A DNA stretch of 64,000 nucleotides, taken from Undaria pinnatifida (lineage: Eukaryota > Sar > Phaeophyceae > Laminariales > Alariaceae). The stretch spans positions 31,090,001 through 31,154,000 of the forward strand of contig JABAKD010000025.1 of the NCBI GenBank assembly GCA_012845835.1, given 5' to 3'. Shown here in pieces: positions 12,181 through 25,498 of the stretch. Every line of letters starts with the position of its first letter. Position 1 is the stretch's first letter. The notes beneath the pieces were generated by a model that saw only the letters and a program-made list of their open reading frames with translations, was not told the origin of the DNA and did no database searches. The position numbers were made by a program, and so were the translations under genes.

Positions 12181-12834
12181 ATTCCACGTATTTTGCAAAT
12201 ATATATTTATTCGGATATAGTCGAGTATGTACTACACCCAAGCAACGAAAAAACCAGACGACGTGTTGTCATCAAAATTATAAAGCAAAGAGCCTCGCTT
12301 ATCACACGTCTATGGGTAAAATATAGCCAGGGAACCAAACCTAGCGAAACCGCTACTCTGGTCGTGGGCTCCCTTGTGTTAGCGAGGCTAGTATATACGT
12401 ATCAAGTGATAACCCACTATGTGTCGTCGCAGCACAAACGTTCGCAGCATGCTTCGTACATACCTCGTACAGTTTCTACGTAATTTACAGTGGTTGATCG
12501 CGTTATCTACGGAAGGACGCACGCAAATAATCCCCTTCTCCCTCCTAGCTACGCCCCCTAGCTTGCTACTTTGCACTTGCGACCGGCGCCCGATGAATTG
12601 TCCTGCTACCCGGGTCATCGCATTAACGTGAAAATTTTACAATTCCGGGGTGAAATTGTACTACGAAAGAGTATTGAAGCGATTGTGTTGAGTCAAGGCG
12701 TCCCCTGACCCAGGACACGTTAAGAGCGCAACGTTCTACCTCTATGGTAGCACGCGTCTCAGAATGTAGACGTTGCGGAAGAAGCTTCATGTAGAGTGTG
12801 ACGAGGGGATGATGACCATGATGCTTGGTATAGC
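12181..12834. other. Downstream flank of the peptidase gene
   Basis: No separate gene seen. The 3' untranslated region and poly(A) signal of the peptidase gene should lie here on the minus strand, but I cannot fix their positions. Confidence 0.4.
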
Positions 12835-15800
12835 TTAGAACACGACGAGGACGTCTTCCACCTCCACAAGAGTGCCATCGTCGTTGATGGCATGAATGGT
12901 CGTGGGCACCTCAGTGTCGTTGATATAAACAGACGGCGTTTTTCCTGCGTTGATCGAATCAACTGCGACGAAAGGATGGAGAGGGGGTGTTGGTGTCGTG
13001 TGTTCAGATGACGCGCAATCTAACTCAATGTGCAAAGATTTCCTTTAACCGTCGGAACGAAGGAAAACGGTTTTTAAGATTCACCCGTGGAGCCGTCCCA
13101 CGATAGAGGTGGACCATTTGCCTCCCTGATGGTGGTGGCTTGAAAAGCTCTACCATAACCAAAATATTGATTTTTCAGAAAACTGCAGGCGAATCTCAAT
13201 GAACAGACTCGTGCCCTCGAGGTATAAAACATCAATATTGCAACGAAATATACCAAATTCCGACAAGTTTGGGTCAAGGGGTCCCACCAGTCAGAAAATA
13301 TTATATCAAAAATTGCCACCCCTGTCGTAGAACGCGTCCGTGCTGCGATTCAAAGGCACCGAAATAGTCGATCTCACGGCATAAAAATGTACATCAAATA
13401 TACACGAAGTATTATATAGTGGACTCTGTTGAACCATATCGGACCGATCACGAACGTTAATGCGTGCATGTATGTGCTAAGGTTCACGGTACATCCATGG
13501 TTCGACCAAGTTAGTTCTAGCCATGAATGTTGCGACGTATCATTTCCTCCAACTCGGCCCTCACTGAATTGCAGCCGTGTTCGGACGAAGCTAGAACCGG
13601 ATAACAACGGTGACACATTGCGATTCGTGTGGCTGTAACCAAGGTACTCGAATGACTCGCTCGTTGAATACCGAGATAATACACATTTGTAGATTTTTCG
13701 CGTGAGACTTACCCCGCTCGGAGGGGAGAGTGTAGGAGTCCACCTGATGCCAAGAAGTACAAGAGGATACAGCAAGCGACGAACGCGGTGAGCAATATGG
13801 GAAATCCATTAGTGATAGTTCAGGGCTCCGGCGGCCGAGTGTGCTTGTTACATGACAGGGCGAAGGTATGACATGCGTGTGCTATGTGTGTAATGCTTGG
13901 TGGAGTGGTATTGTCACCGTTACGGTATCAATAGCAGATGTATCGAACGCATACTCATTATGTTGCGCTCAATGCGCAGTTGCAACTGTAAATCCAACCA
14001 TACATATTTTTGTGTCGCCAGGAACGCCTGCGGTAACACATTAAGGAGCCGATTCGAGCAATATCAAGGGAACAACCGTTAATGAACGTGTTCACATGGG
14101 TAAGTCCTACACACTTCCAACACTATTAAAAAAATACTCACCGCGGATGGGTCAACGATATAATGCAGGTCGTCGAGAAGGGCCGCGGTCATCTTCGACA
14201 GATGCATCGTCTGGGAAACCACGGGGCAAGAATGGCGAACGAGACACGTTTATTCCCATCCTTCCGGAAGAACATGTCAACCACAAGCGATGATAAAATA
14301 GAAACACAACAAAGCCGTAGGAATTCACTGAGGTGCTATTACTACGTCGCGAACCTAGCCTTCCACGAAATTGTACCTTAACTTCCACAGCTATGCCTTC
14401 TGTGTTTCGCGCAGTTCCTGCTGGTTGACGGCACACCTAGTGCGGACTCTAGGTGTGACAAGGCCTTGTGAAATATGCGAAATAGACGATTCCAGCATTC
14501 ATACCAAGTGAGCCGATGGAAAATCACTTACAGAGTCGACGTATCCGGTCATCAGCTCATCGTCGAAAATAGTTTCGTCCAGATGGCCGCAGCTTGTTCC
14601 TGTGAGAGAAACCCAAATAATATAAGTGCGACATCAGCGACATATTCGGTGTGCTCCCCTGGACAGTCTGGATTCTGAAGTATGACTCCCATGTCGAACG
14701 CAGTCAGAAGGCGTTGAATAAATAAATACGTGGGGTCTCCGTCGCGTGTTAACGTGCTTGCTGTTTTAACACATCGCGCTGGTGATGGAGTTTTTAGCAC
14801 ACTTTTCACTTCTCGAACGTTGGTTAGCCTGGCAGGGTGAAACCTCAACACTTAGAGCACGTGGGCCCCGGTGCAAGCGTGTCCGGTAGGGGCAGTCCAT
14901 GGTAGACTCAGAATGTTCAACCTGTCCACATGCAAGTTGTCGCTTACCGGACCCTCCGTCCAATTCGATAATGTTGCCATCCGAGCCACCAAGATCGTAG
15001 TAGGCGCTCAAGGCGGCGGGACACAGCCAAGCAGGGCTTGCGTTTGTTCTGCAAGTTGAGCACTCCAAACCGAAGACCGAGGATCTGGACGGGGGCACGA
15101 TAAACACACACGATTCGAAAGATGAGCAATCAAGCCGCAGGCTAAAAACAATATAGCTCGCTGTATAATGCCGCGGGCGTCACGTGTCGAGTCGTGTTGC
15201 TAGACCCAGAAAATTAGATAACTTGAAAATTTTCCTCACCCAGCAAATAAATTGGGACTCGGTCGGCCGCCGGTATAGGAGTTTCGGGCCGTGTACAGTT
15301 TACGAGGGACAAGGCACCGGCTGCTGAGTGGGACCAGTGTTCAACAACATGATAATGGTTTTGCCGCCCACCATTTCACGGGCGTGAAATCTCGGTTGAA
15401 AGGGGCCAAGGCATGACAATTTAGTGCCGAAAAATATCCCTTGGGGCCTCTTCATCAGTGTTGAGCTAAGCTGGGTTTATAGTTAGGACTACTAATGGCG
15501 TGGCCAATATCGATCTCTTTTCCTCACACAGCTCGATTACTTCAATTTAAAGTCGTGAGATAGGGCTTTCCCACGTTGGGGTAACTGCGATTCCCCATAC
15601 GTTATGAAGACATGGCTGCGTAGTCGATGTATAGTCTAGTTGATGAATATTCAGACACCGACGACATATTATCTGAGCTCTATGAAAGCCCACCAAGAGT
15701 GAGTATATTGAACGCAGAATTATTTAACGTGGGACCAGTACAAATAAACACTCAAGATGAGCTACATCGAAAGAACGAGACGCAACCACTTCGCATCCAT

Positions 15801-18582
15801 TTTTGATCATTCATTCATGAAACCGTCCCTTTCGGATTAAGTGATGATCTCTATTTGCAGACACATGCTATATATACCAACCCTGCCGATAAATAAACTA
15901 CCTGGTATCGTATGTACATGATGTCTCAACGTCGCCCCTTCGCCGATGTGATGCCGTCCTATGGACCAGTCAATATTTCAGCCCGTGGCGCAACGGCGAC
16001 GGCAGTGTCTAGTCAAGCGTTGGCCGAAGCTGACCACTTCGTTCGAGTCACGATGTGACGTACTCATTGTCATCGCTTCGAAGAATGCTCGCGGGGTCCT
16101 CCATCACAAGGACATCATAATTACCACGAAGACGTTTAGGGACTACACCTCCGAGCAACCTCAGCACGTTGCATTGCTGCTCTATTATGAATAAGTACTG
16201 GTGAAATGTACACCTTTGTCTATACGTTTGTCTACGAACCTACCCGAGACCGATGACGTGCGCCATTTCGTGCAGAATGACTCCTTCGAAAATGTTGTCA
16301 TCTTCCATGTCCGCGATGTCGTCGATGTCGAATGTCATTGCCCCCGTGGCACTGACGGTTGGGCATGAAGTCCAGTATAATGTCCTTCCAGCGTAGCCAA
16401 GAGTCCCCCCGACACCGTCAATTGTATCCAGCGTAGCACTAATTAATACGCGGCCAGCCGGGTAAGCAGAGTTTCCCCCGCAAGGCACATGGGTGGTAAC
16501 CTCGGCCCACCTGCGCAAACGGTTCCGTGCTCAGTTGCTCGAGTTAAGCAAAGAGGTCGTTGCTGACTCCAGACGTCAATATGGAACATGATTAGAGTAC
16601 CAAGTATTGTATATGTATCGATATATCTGTGAACATTCCAAGTACGCATCTAAGGCCTTTTGCCGAACTCTCTCAGCAATGGTGCTGTCGTACTAGCGTG
16701 CCGCACGTGCAACTGAACGCAGTCATGCACTTCGCCGGGGTGAGGGAGGATATACGTCGAGACCTCCGGGCTCCAACATCCGGACTCCAGAAATGAACCG
16801 TAAGCGCGTACGATCGAAATCATTTCCCCGATATGTGTCCGTTCACGAACTAACCACACAATATCACGGTCGGTGACGAGCACAAGTCGTTGTTGCTGTC
16901 CGTTTTGCTGGCAACGAACTTTTTACCTGTCTGCAGCTGTTTGGAAGACGGCCCGGCGAGCGTTCGTCCAAGTCCCAATGTATTCGACGTCGATGTAGAA
17001 TGGATCCAGCGCTGTAAATCGAACATTCAATATTATCGATTGGTCAGAATCTTCGCTGTACAGGGGAACGCCATACTGAAGTCTGCGATAAAAACATACG
17101 TAACATAAACAAACCCGTGAAGGTATAGACCAAACCTTGTCTCTTGCTCTTATCGGCGAATTCTATAGGAACTTGGTATCGAGTAACAACATTGTCGCTT
17201 CCACACGGATAGAAACCGCATCTCTACAACGTTATCAACATGAAAAACACTAACTCTAAGATACGCAAGGAATGTTGGTTCTTACATGAAGTGTCCGTCT
17301 GGCAGGACATGCCTCCGTAGCCGGGAGCGCATGAGCACACATGCCCGCCACCCTCGTCGGCGGAGCACTCTCCGTCGTTCTCGCACGGGTTGGGGTTGCA
17401 TTCTCCCGGGATGTCTGCGATGGTCAAGCGGACGATGGGATAAACATCTCAGTGATGTGATTATACTATATACCTTGGGTAAGCTGGTTTGGCATTTGAT
17501 AATTTCACATAAAAATGAGCAGCGACGTAGACGGCATTGAACATTAGCGGTAGCTCATGACACGCCTGATTCTCACTGGGTAAAGGGATGAGGTGCCTGA
17601 GTCCGCTGATGAAATCAAGGCATAGGGGAAAACCCACTTAAAGAATGTTCACGGCAAAAACAGAAAAAGTATGAACGCGGTTAACTCGGCATGTGACATC
17701 TTGGGACGCGCAACCTATAACCGACAAGATTGCGCCGTCCAACAACAAAGCCTATGTGATACCCTTAGACAACAGCGGCATGGAGAAAATGTCGCTGTGC
17801 TGATCTGTTCCGCGGGGAGCTGAAATCAGGTACCTCTCTGTCTCAGGCTCTCCTAGTGAACATTGTACTCTGTTGATTGGCCTTCCAACACGTGGTGACC
17901 ACAACACAAGGCGCGGCGGGCGTGAACGAGAGACCGTTTTGGGGGGGGGGGTGAAAGGTGGTCCTGACAAAGGGGCAAAAAACCGTCCCCACAACATATA
18001 TTTGTATGTATTTACCTCACCTTCTGTGCAGTCGTCTGCGCAAGTTTCCTCCGCCGAAGCAGCGTCGCACTCTTTGTTAAATTTCTTGCAGAATAACTTC
18101 ACTGCCGTTTTGGCGTCCCCCTTCAGTGCGCCCGACGACCAAACAGCGCACACGTCCGCGAGGCCTGTGTTGCACAATGTGTTCCACGTGTTCTCACAGT
18201 CCGAGCAAGCATAAAGGCGCCGGCGGTGGTGCTCTTGATCCAACTCCCTTTCGTCGGCCTCGACGTTCTCTTGCATATCAACCACCTTGCTGGATTCGCT
18301 GCCTTTTGGCGTGGCGATGAGCTTCCTCGATGTGGAAAAGGTTTGTTCTTCGCCCTCGACGGTAATGGATTGCAACTCTCCCATCGCGTTGAAATTGAAG
18401 ACCGAGTAAATACCCCTCTTCGTATACGCCATTCGGTAAGGCTCATCACGACCATCGTCCCACCATAGGACCTTAAATTTTACCCCGAAGTTCTTGACGG
18501 TTGTCGAGTACCTCGTCGCGCTTCCCGGTCCGGCTGCCAGGGCGAGCAGAAACGCTGTTTGGGCAACTGTTGACGTCTTCAT
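12835..18582 (-). CDS. Secreted M8 (leishmanolysin-type) zinc metallopeptidase with EGF-like module, ten exons
   Basis: The coding order on the minus strand is 18582-18021, 17414-17286, 17011-16927, 16510-16244, 15323-15240, 15048-14948, 14599-14532, 14210-14142, 13743-13713 and 13019-12835. All introns are GT-AG, all phases agree, and the total is 1581 bases (526 residues plus stop). Residues 1-20 form a signal peptide (MKTSTVAQTAFLLALAAG). Residues 21-187 are a charged, Cys-rich region I do not recognise. Residues 188-230 form an EGF-like module with six cysteines (CNPNPCENDGEC, then CSCAPGYGG). The peptidase domain follows: zinc motif HEMAH at 339-343, third ligand in GTSCGHLDE (His 415), then DDELMTG, LSKMTAALLDDLHY and VDSYTLPSER. 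The family hydrolyses peptide bonds, usually at the surface or outside the cell. Odd points: the TLW that usually follows HExxHxxGxG is missing, and exon five is the weakest call. An in-frame ATG at 18660 would add 26 residues before the signal peptide, so I prefer 18582. Confidence 0.82.
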
Positions 18583-21500
18583 TTTAACTGCTACAGCAGT
18601 GGTGATGGGGCGGGAATCGTCGTTGGTTGGTTGGTTGCTCGTTTCTGTATAATGCTTCATGAATTTGTCAAGGCCTTCTGGGAATGTTCGCGTGCTACGA
18701 ACACATTTGCATGATTGCCTGTTGTTGTCGTTTTGGGGAAGCAGCCGTAGGCACTTCTTCGTCGGTACTTACGAGCTTCCGCTGCAAGTGTTGTACACAC
18801 ACTTAACCGGTAGATTTGAACGGTGACGGGTAGATGTCTGCTGCGCACGTAAAAAAAGCTGTCTCTGATTTCTTGTGTTGAATTGGGTAGCCACATATCC
18901 AGCCAGCAACCGACAGGCTAGAGCGCGACGCTCGCACGTCGTGTGCATTCAAACAACAGCCAGCAAGGTGGAGCCTACACGGCGGCAAAAGGTCATTAAG
19001 CAGACACCATATGAACTCCTGTTTGACACAAGCCTCAAGCAAAAAAAATGCTCGATTGCAATTATGCTAGCTCAAAGCGAACACGAAGAGGAAAACACTG
19101 GGCGCTTGAGGTGCCAGACGAGGTGCCATGTGCCATGTATGTATGTACCGTGTGACAGGTACCGGGCATCAGGCTTGATAACAAACGTAAACAGTAGCAG
19201 CAGCGAAGCATAGCTTCTCGCACGACGCACGCGTGTCCCATGGAAGCTCCAAGTACGAATGTCCGGAAATTCACGGTTGGTTTCATTGTTGTAAAGAAAA
19301 CATTTCATGTGGTACAAATGACGCATTTCCTGCAAACAAGTTAGAAGAAAAATACCGATCTCCGCACTTGGTCATCACGCAGCCCGCGATGACCGGCAGA
19401 AAGAGCCTACACGTGGTCAACAAACACGCACGCGCGAATGCATTGTTGACACATGCCGCCAACAACGAATATGCCTGGCAGATGTCGTCGTCGCACACAG
19501 CGTACAAGCATGGGAAAGCACTGTGTTCACAAGGTATCACGCCAAGTCAGCATGAACAGATACCAGGTGCCAGGTGACGGGCACCAGCTATGCCGGTTTC
19601 AGGTGTTACCCGACGAGTACCCGTCTTACACGAGTCCCTGATAAATCAGGGAAAAAATACGCGGATACTCTGAAGCATTTTACGGCAAAGTTGATCGGCT
19701 ACCCAGGTACCCGAATAACATCCGGGTACCCCGCTACTCTACCTGGGTCCCTAGGGCATTATTTTTCATCACGTTCGGCCATTAATCCCATGGGGGGTCC
19801 CAAGCGTCCCCTGGTCCCAGGCTTTCCGGAACAGTAACTCAAATATCTAGCTGTGTTTACGGAACAGTAAAACGACATGGCTAGGTTGACACGCTGCGTT
19901 TAGAAGTTAGGCTGGGTCGTGGCTCAGGGTTAGGCTACACCAGGGCCAATATAGCTTCATCCACAGATGTTGTGAGCCGCCTTAGATCACTTTCCCTCTG
20001 ATTCTCAGCAGAGGTCCACACCACGACTTTGAGGCACTGCAATGATCGGAAATTGGGATACACAAAACGAGACAAGAAACGATCCCCAACTGAACGTGTG
20101 CACTTCGCCAGAGCGGGCAGCTACACCTCCCCACAGCCAATCACGGCCAGAGAAATTGAGAGACGTCGGGTGTGCCAGACAGCAGTCGTAGATGGCCAGG
20201 AGGGACTGAAGAGATGTTTTCGTGAGTTCGAACTTGCGACCAAGCAACACCAAAAGCTCCCGAAATCGCTGAACTATTCCAATTCACGCGCGGGAGCCTA
20301 ACACAATGGGTACATCACCGATGAAAAAACGGTTTCCACGAAAAGCTCGCTGCTCATCCGACAGATGATACCCTTTCCCTCTAACATCCCTCTAACATCT
20401 AATATAGTTAACGTCATTGAAACAGTATGAATTGATTATATTAATATTCGTAATTTACTTCATATTGTACGACATACCCACGAACATTTTGCTGTTCTCG
20501 GTAATCTCTCAACTGTCGACATCGGCATATAATATTATTTTCGTTCTGTTTTAATAAGAAAAAGAAAGTCCATACTCGGACGACTAAGGTTGCTGTTATA
20601 ACTTCTGTTGTTGTCTCTTCTAGTAGGTCTTTGCAGGAAAGCTAGGGGCAAACAAGTGAGGGCTAGGAGGTTATGGAGTCCAGAAAGAAAGGGATGAAAA
20701 ACACCAGGTAGGTCCTGAAAAGCTCTGTTTATTATTGTATCTTCGCTGCATTTTTTCTAAACTTTCTCCATAAGGATCTCGTTTGCAAATGCCGTACTCT
20801 ACACTCCAATTGTTTTATATGTAGGCGAAATTCCTCCACACGAGCTCCTACTGAAAATATTCCCGTCAGATCCCCGGTGGCCATAATACTAAGTCTTGCT
20901 ACGTACGGCCATAGATACTACGAATAAACTAATTAAAGGAGTTGTTGTAACGCAAAGGGTGCAGGGTTCGGCTGGACACAACTCTGCTGCAAATCATGCT
21001 TTTCACACACCAGTAAAATAGACCACACGATACAATAGCACATTGATATATGTGAGTGTTTATTTTACGTACCGGAGGTTGAGGTGAGTGGCATGAGACA
21101 GCCGTCTTATTTTTAACGAGCTTCCTGGAGAATATTGTACGAGAGAGTACCCGCGAGGCTTGACTAAGGGGACGAAAAGTTGCCGGGCCCGGGATTTTGA
21201 ACGTAATGTAACGAGTACCCGGGGCCCAAATACTCGTCGAGTACGAAGCGCTTCTAGTATAGGTCGTGATGTATGATGCATAATTTTCATTTTTGAAAGG
21301 GCGTTCTGACGAATATCGTAGGGTATAGTACCCAGGGGACACAATCAAGGGGATGATAAGTTGGCATGCCCGGGATTTCAAACGTAATCAAACAAGTATC
21401 CAGGGCCCAAATACTCCGCGAGAAATAAAGTGTTACTCGTACCCAGCAAGCCGCGTACTACCCGCTAGCCCCCGGGCAAATGGTCTTGGGGTAACTCCTC

Positions 21501-22584
21501 TAATGCCACCAAACACATGAAACACCACCGAAGTCGCGCAGCATGTATGTGCTTGCACTTGGACGGCCATGTGTAGTGAATTTTACCCGACCAGGCGTTG
21601 GAGCCACTACAAGGAGGGCGAAGATATGTTGGGCAAGTGAAACCCACCCGCGTGGAAGACGTATAGCCGCTTCATGGTGGAATCACAACGACCGTACGAG
21701 TTTCGCAGAAGCCGCCGGGCATCGCGTGTGGTAGCCAAGTCACCAATAAAGGGCCCGAACGTATTCATGTGTTTTTTGGGATGGGCTTTCTCGACGTGGT
21801 CGAGGAGGAATGGGCTGCAACGCTGTCGATACGCGGCACCATAGTTGTCATCGCAGGTCGTAAAGGCGTTGCGACCAAACGAGTGCTGCTATCCAAATGA
21901 TTGATGAAATCCAGAAATTTGCAAACGATGGAACCAGCGTGATACTCACGTCCGTAGACCTGAGAGGGTGCTATTGCCCGCGATCCTGGTGGCGTTCCGT
22001 CGGAATGAGGCAGATATCTAACGGGGGTGCCGTATCTCCTGCGATTCGGGTTCGATCCCGGTCCAGGGATATCCGAGTTTCACGAAAATAGAAATGTTTA
22101 CTGCCTCGTCTGTGCCACGGGCGACATCTACCTTGGACAGCGTTGCGACTACAGCTGACTACAGCTGTATCAACTACGACAGTCCAAAAGACGGGGGCCA
22201 TGGCAGGATATGAATGTCGTTGAAGTTTTTAACCAGTTGGAGGTTAACTCCTCTACGTCATCGGAAATCCTGCATGATCATGGAGGTAACCAGAAAAATA
22301 TTGCAAAGAATCTGCGCAACCCGACTTAAGAACTGCACTCGATAAAAAAAAATGAGCTTCGTGTGGGAGACGGGATAGCTCATGAAAGCGGTGAGACTCC
22401 CAGGATTACATGGGACGTGAAAAATGCCTGTTCGCGGCGCTCACTGGTTTTCGGGTTGGTGGTTAGGTGGATTCCGGCTGCAGCTGAAATTTTGTTGGTT
22501 GTATTGCCTGGCGGCCAAAAAAAGGCGGGAGCGCGGTTTCCAAATGCCGTTGGATTGACGAGGTTGCACCAAGGACGGCCATTG
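18583..22584. other. About 4 kb without a supportable gene
   Basis: It contains the promoter side of the peptidase gene (immediately above 18582 on the minus strand), with no clear TATA box. Otherwise I see short chance frames, direct short motifs of the type GGTACC/GGGTACC near 19560-19810, and a tandem duplication described separately. A B-box-like GGGTTCGATCCC occurs at 22047-22058 without a foldable tRNA around it. Confidence 0.4.
21110..21432. repeat. Diverged tandem duplication, about 180-bp period
   Basis: Two units in the same orientation share GAATAT-GTA, GTACCC, AAGGGGA, CCCGGGATTT, AACGTAAT and GGGCCCAAATACTC in the same order, at about 21125-21245 and 21300-21425. No coding meaning is evident. 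Confidence 0.6.
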
Positions 22585-23740
22585 CGCCAAAGCCCCACCA
22601 AATATCAAAATCCGCCACATTAATAAACACTTCACGCACAGGATATCACCTCTTTATTTTTCGAGAGCCATCCATGCCGCTGTGTTTCCCCCCCCCCCCC
22701 CCCCCCCTCCAACGCCCCCTCTTTCCCGACCACCTGCACGATCGCCTAGACCTAGCACCACGCGTATAACAAGCTGATACATATCTTGGATCTCACAGCC
22801 GAAGTGTATTTGAATATTATTTGTGACCTAAACCTCCTAAAAAATCTCTCCCCCCCCCCTCTTGCTCTCCCTTACTCAAACGCCCCACCAAATATCGAAA
22901 TCCGCCACATTAATAAACACTTCACGCACAGGATATCACCTCATTATCTTTCGAGAGCCATCCATGCCGCTGTGTTCCCCCCCCCCCCCCCCCCCCGCCT
23001 CGAACGCCCCCTTCTTCCCCATCACCCGCACCTTCGCCTAGACCTAGCACCACACGTATAACAAACCCCTCACCTAAAGCCCTCCCCCCCCCCCCCCCCC
23101 CCCCCCCCGCCCCCCGCCCCCACCCCCCCCCCCACCCTCCCCCCCCAACCCATCCCAACCCCACCCCCTCGAACACTCCACCCTCTCTTTACTCACTGAT
23201 TGTACGACTTACCCCAGGATATACATGATAAACTGATGTATTATTTCCAAAAATGTCACATTTATCCCCTCGAAATAATGTATAGTTTCCAGACACATAT
23301 CGAGCTGCCCCCCCGCCCCAACCCCCCCCCCCCCCCCCCCCCCGACCCCAATAATATACTGGTGCCAAAACCGTCAGATGTATCCCCTCGAAAGGATTTA
23401 TAGCTTACATGCACAAATTGCCCCTTCCCCCTCCCCCCCCACCCGCCCCGCTCGCTTTTGATCAAAACCAGGCCCCCCCTTTCTCTTCACAGCTGTCAGA
23501 TTTTGTCCCCCTCTGAAACGGGTTTTATAGTTTCCGCGCTAAAGACTGACTAAAATCATCCTGTTGACCCTGATAGCTACACTGTAGCTGTAAGGGGAGT
23601 CACCGACCTATATCCTTAATGAGGACACACAACTCGTAATGCGCGCGATCGGAGTATCACACACAGCTTGCAAAGATGAGTTTCGACGAAATCTTCGATC
23701 TCACAGCTGGAGTGTATTTTAATTTTTATAAAATGTTCAC
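22585..23740 (-). mobile_element. G/C-run element, minus orientation (C-runs on the plus strand)
   Basis: Several C homopolymers (including nearly unbroken C from about 23083 to 23134) are separated by conserved spacers such as CCGCCACATTAATAAACACT, CACGCACAGGATATCACCTC, CCTAGACCTAGCACCACACG and GTACGACTTACCCCAGGATA. The right end carries the family end signature (TTAATGAGGACACACAAC, GATCGGAGTATCACACACAG, TTCGACGAAATCTTCGATCT). The spacer block around TCGAGAGCCATCCATGCCGC is present twice, so the element is itself built from tandem sub-units. No protein is encoded; the family is known to me only from this window. Confidence 0.8.
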
Positions 23741-25097
23741 CAGACAGATTTTCTGATTTGTCGACACTGGGGGTAAGACGAAAGTTCTGACGGGATCTCG
23801 TGGATTCCCAAAACGACGAGCAACAATGCCGTATTATCAGTATACATTTTCAAGGCCTGGTGGTTGGAGAAAATTTAACAACACAAGTATTAAACTAGCC
23901 GGGGCTGTGGAGCTGTTCTGTCTGGTTGAAGCCGCGATGGGAGTACGTGTGCGCGACTTCAAACTGGCGACAACTAAACTAGGCACTTTTGCAGCGCAGG
24001 GACGCGGCCTTGGACTTACTCTTAGTGTCAACCAAAACCGATCATCTATCGCCCATACAATCGCTGCAGAAATTGATACCTACTGCTCAAAATTGGCAAC
24101 TCTGTTTCAAATCCGGGTTTTGAAACAAAGAAACGTTTTGTCGGCGTACTCGGTTAAATATCCAGCCCAATGAATATGCCAAACCATGTGCTTGGTAGGT
24201 TAGATATATACAAACAACTGTGCGTGAGGTAATATATCTTGCGTTTTGTGTTGCAATCATATACCCTTGATTTTGAGGCGTTCCTGCTCAGTTACCTGGC
24301 TGGGAGGGCGCCCATTGTTTTTTTCTACAGTAGTAGCTATACCTTCTCCTATGCCATGATATATTCAGATACATCGTGTTTTTATGCTGCTTGTTTATGC
24401 CTTCGGCCTTGTTCTCTGGACACTGTATCTGTTTTGTACCATTCAGAAGTTTTGGGGCTGTACGGGGATTACATCAAAGGCGGATTTCATGGGCGTGTTT
24501 CTCCTGCTATACGGTTATACGGTTGTTAGCGATTTAGTTATTGTTGTGCATTATTTTTGTTGGCGTGGTGAATGAGTTCGTTGCTCTAACTTAGCCGTGG
24601 GTAGTTTGTTTTATGCTTCATATTATTCTTTGCAAGTTGCCCCCACTCCCCTCGCGCCAGTTGGTTCCTTTGGGAGGTGCTGTGGCCTCTTGGGAACGAC
24701 AAATTGACACGCATAGGTTTGTCATTATATGCGTAGGCATGCGTTCTTACGAACCGTGGCATGTAACCGTCTTTTGGGGGCTTGCACCGACTGTGTAGGC
24801 CCAATTCTTCGGTCACCTTCGAGTCATCCCACGGCAGGAGTGCAGCAGTAGATTTTAAGAAGTTTCGGAGCCCCTTTTACGAGGCCCCTCAACATCTCTA
24901 TCAAAACATGACTTCGAAGACACTTGTTTGCGCAATCCTATCAAAATTTGTATGCGCTAGTCTTACTAAAATCATATATAATAATACTAATACTAGTAGT
25001 CCTGAAACAAATGTGCTCGAAAAACAGTCATAAAAACGGATAGACGCGAAGAGCTCAATCGCACTGTGAACGTAACAGATAAGATGCCATACTAACG
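23741..25097. other. No gene seen
   Basis: Unique-looking sequence between the C-run element and the copia 5' LTR. The longest frames (23826-24173, 24239-24529) show no family features. Confidence 0.45.
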
Positions 25098-25385
25098 TGT
25101 TGATTGTATGCTTGGATATGATGCGAACATGGTGATGGTTGAGTCTTTTAGGAGTTTCCAGTGAAGGGTTGGCCACATGATAGCGGGATATCGAGATAGT
25201 GGAAATACTCCGCCTACTTAGCCGCCTTTTTTTTCTGGCGAGCGCACTTCACGCTGCGCCTTGTCTAGGAGCAACTCAATAGATGTATACTTGTATGTCC
25301 TTTACTTGTGTTCATACCGGTGACTCTACTACCCCACTATTGTCAGCTCAACGGGTAAGCCCTCCACGCGTCGTAGGGATTAACA
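25098..25385 (+). repeat. Copia 5' LTR
   Basis: It begins TGTTGATTGTATGCTTGGAT and ends near ATTAACA. It aligns with 32007-32192 plus about 34849-34943: shared blocks include TATGCTTGGATATGATGCG, GCGGGATATCG, GGCGAGCGCA, TCTAGGAGCA and TTCATACCGGTGACT. The extent of about 288 bp is set by where similarity to the 3' copy stops. The sequence after 25400 (TTAGAAGCAAAGAG) is weakly like an initiator-tRNA primer site, so the true end could be slightly later. Confidence 0.78.
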
Positions 25386-25498
25386 AACACGATAATTATC
25401 GCGTACGCGGTACTATCCCTGTTAGAAGCAAAGAGTGTTGAGTGACGTAAGCTTTTCTGCGGAAGGGAGCTATCGTAGCTGGGGATATCAACCGGAGC

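Noticed and set aside
16650-16883. Minus-strand frame between peptidase exons
   Set aside because: It lies in the intron between exons ending at 16927 and starting at 16510, which join in phase without it.
21990-22075. tRNA-like sequence with B box GGGTTCGATCCC
   Set aside because: The T-stem has mismatches and no anticodon arm can be folded; most likely a chance match or a very old tRNA fragment.
22585-23740. Gly- and Pro-rich frames in the C-run element
   Set aside because: They arise from homopolymers and do not continue through the conserved spacers.
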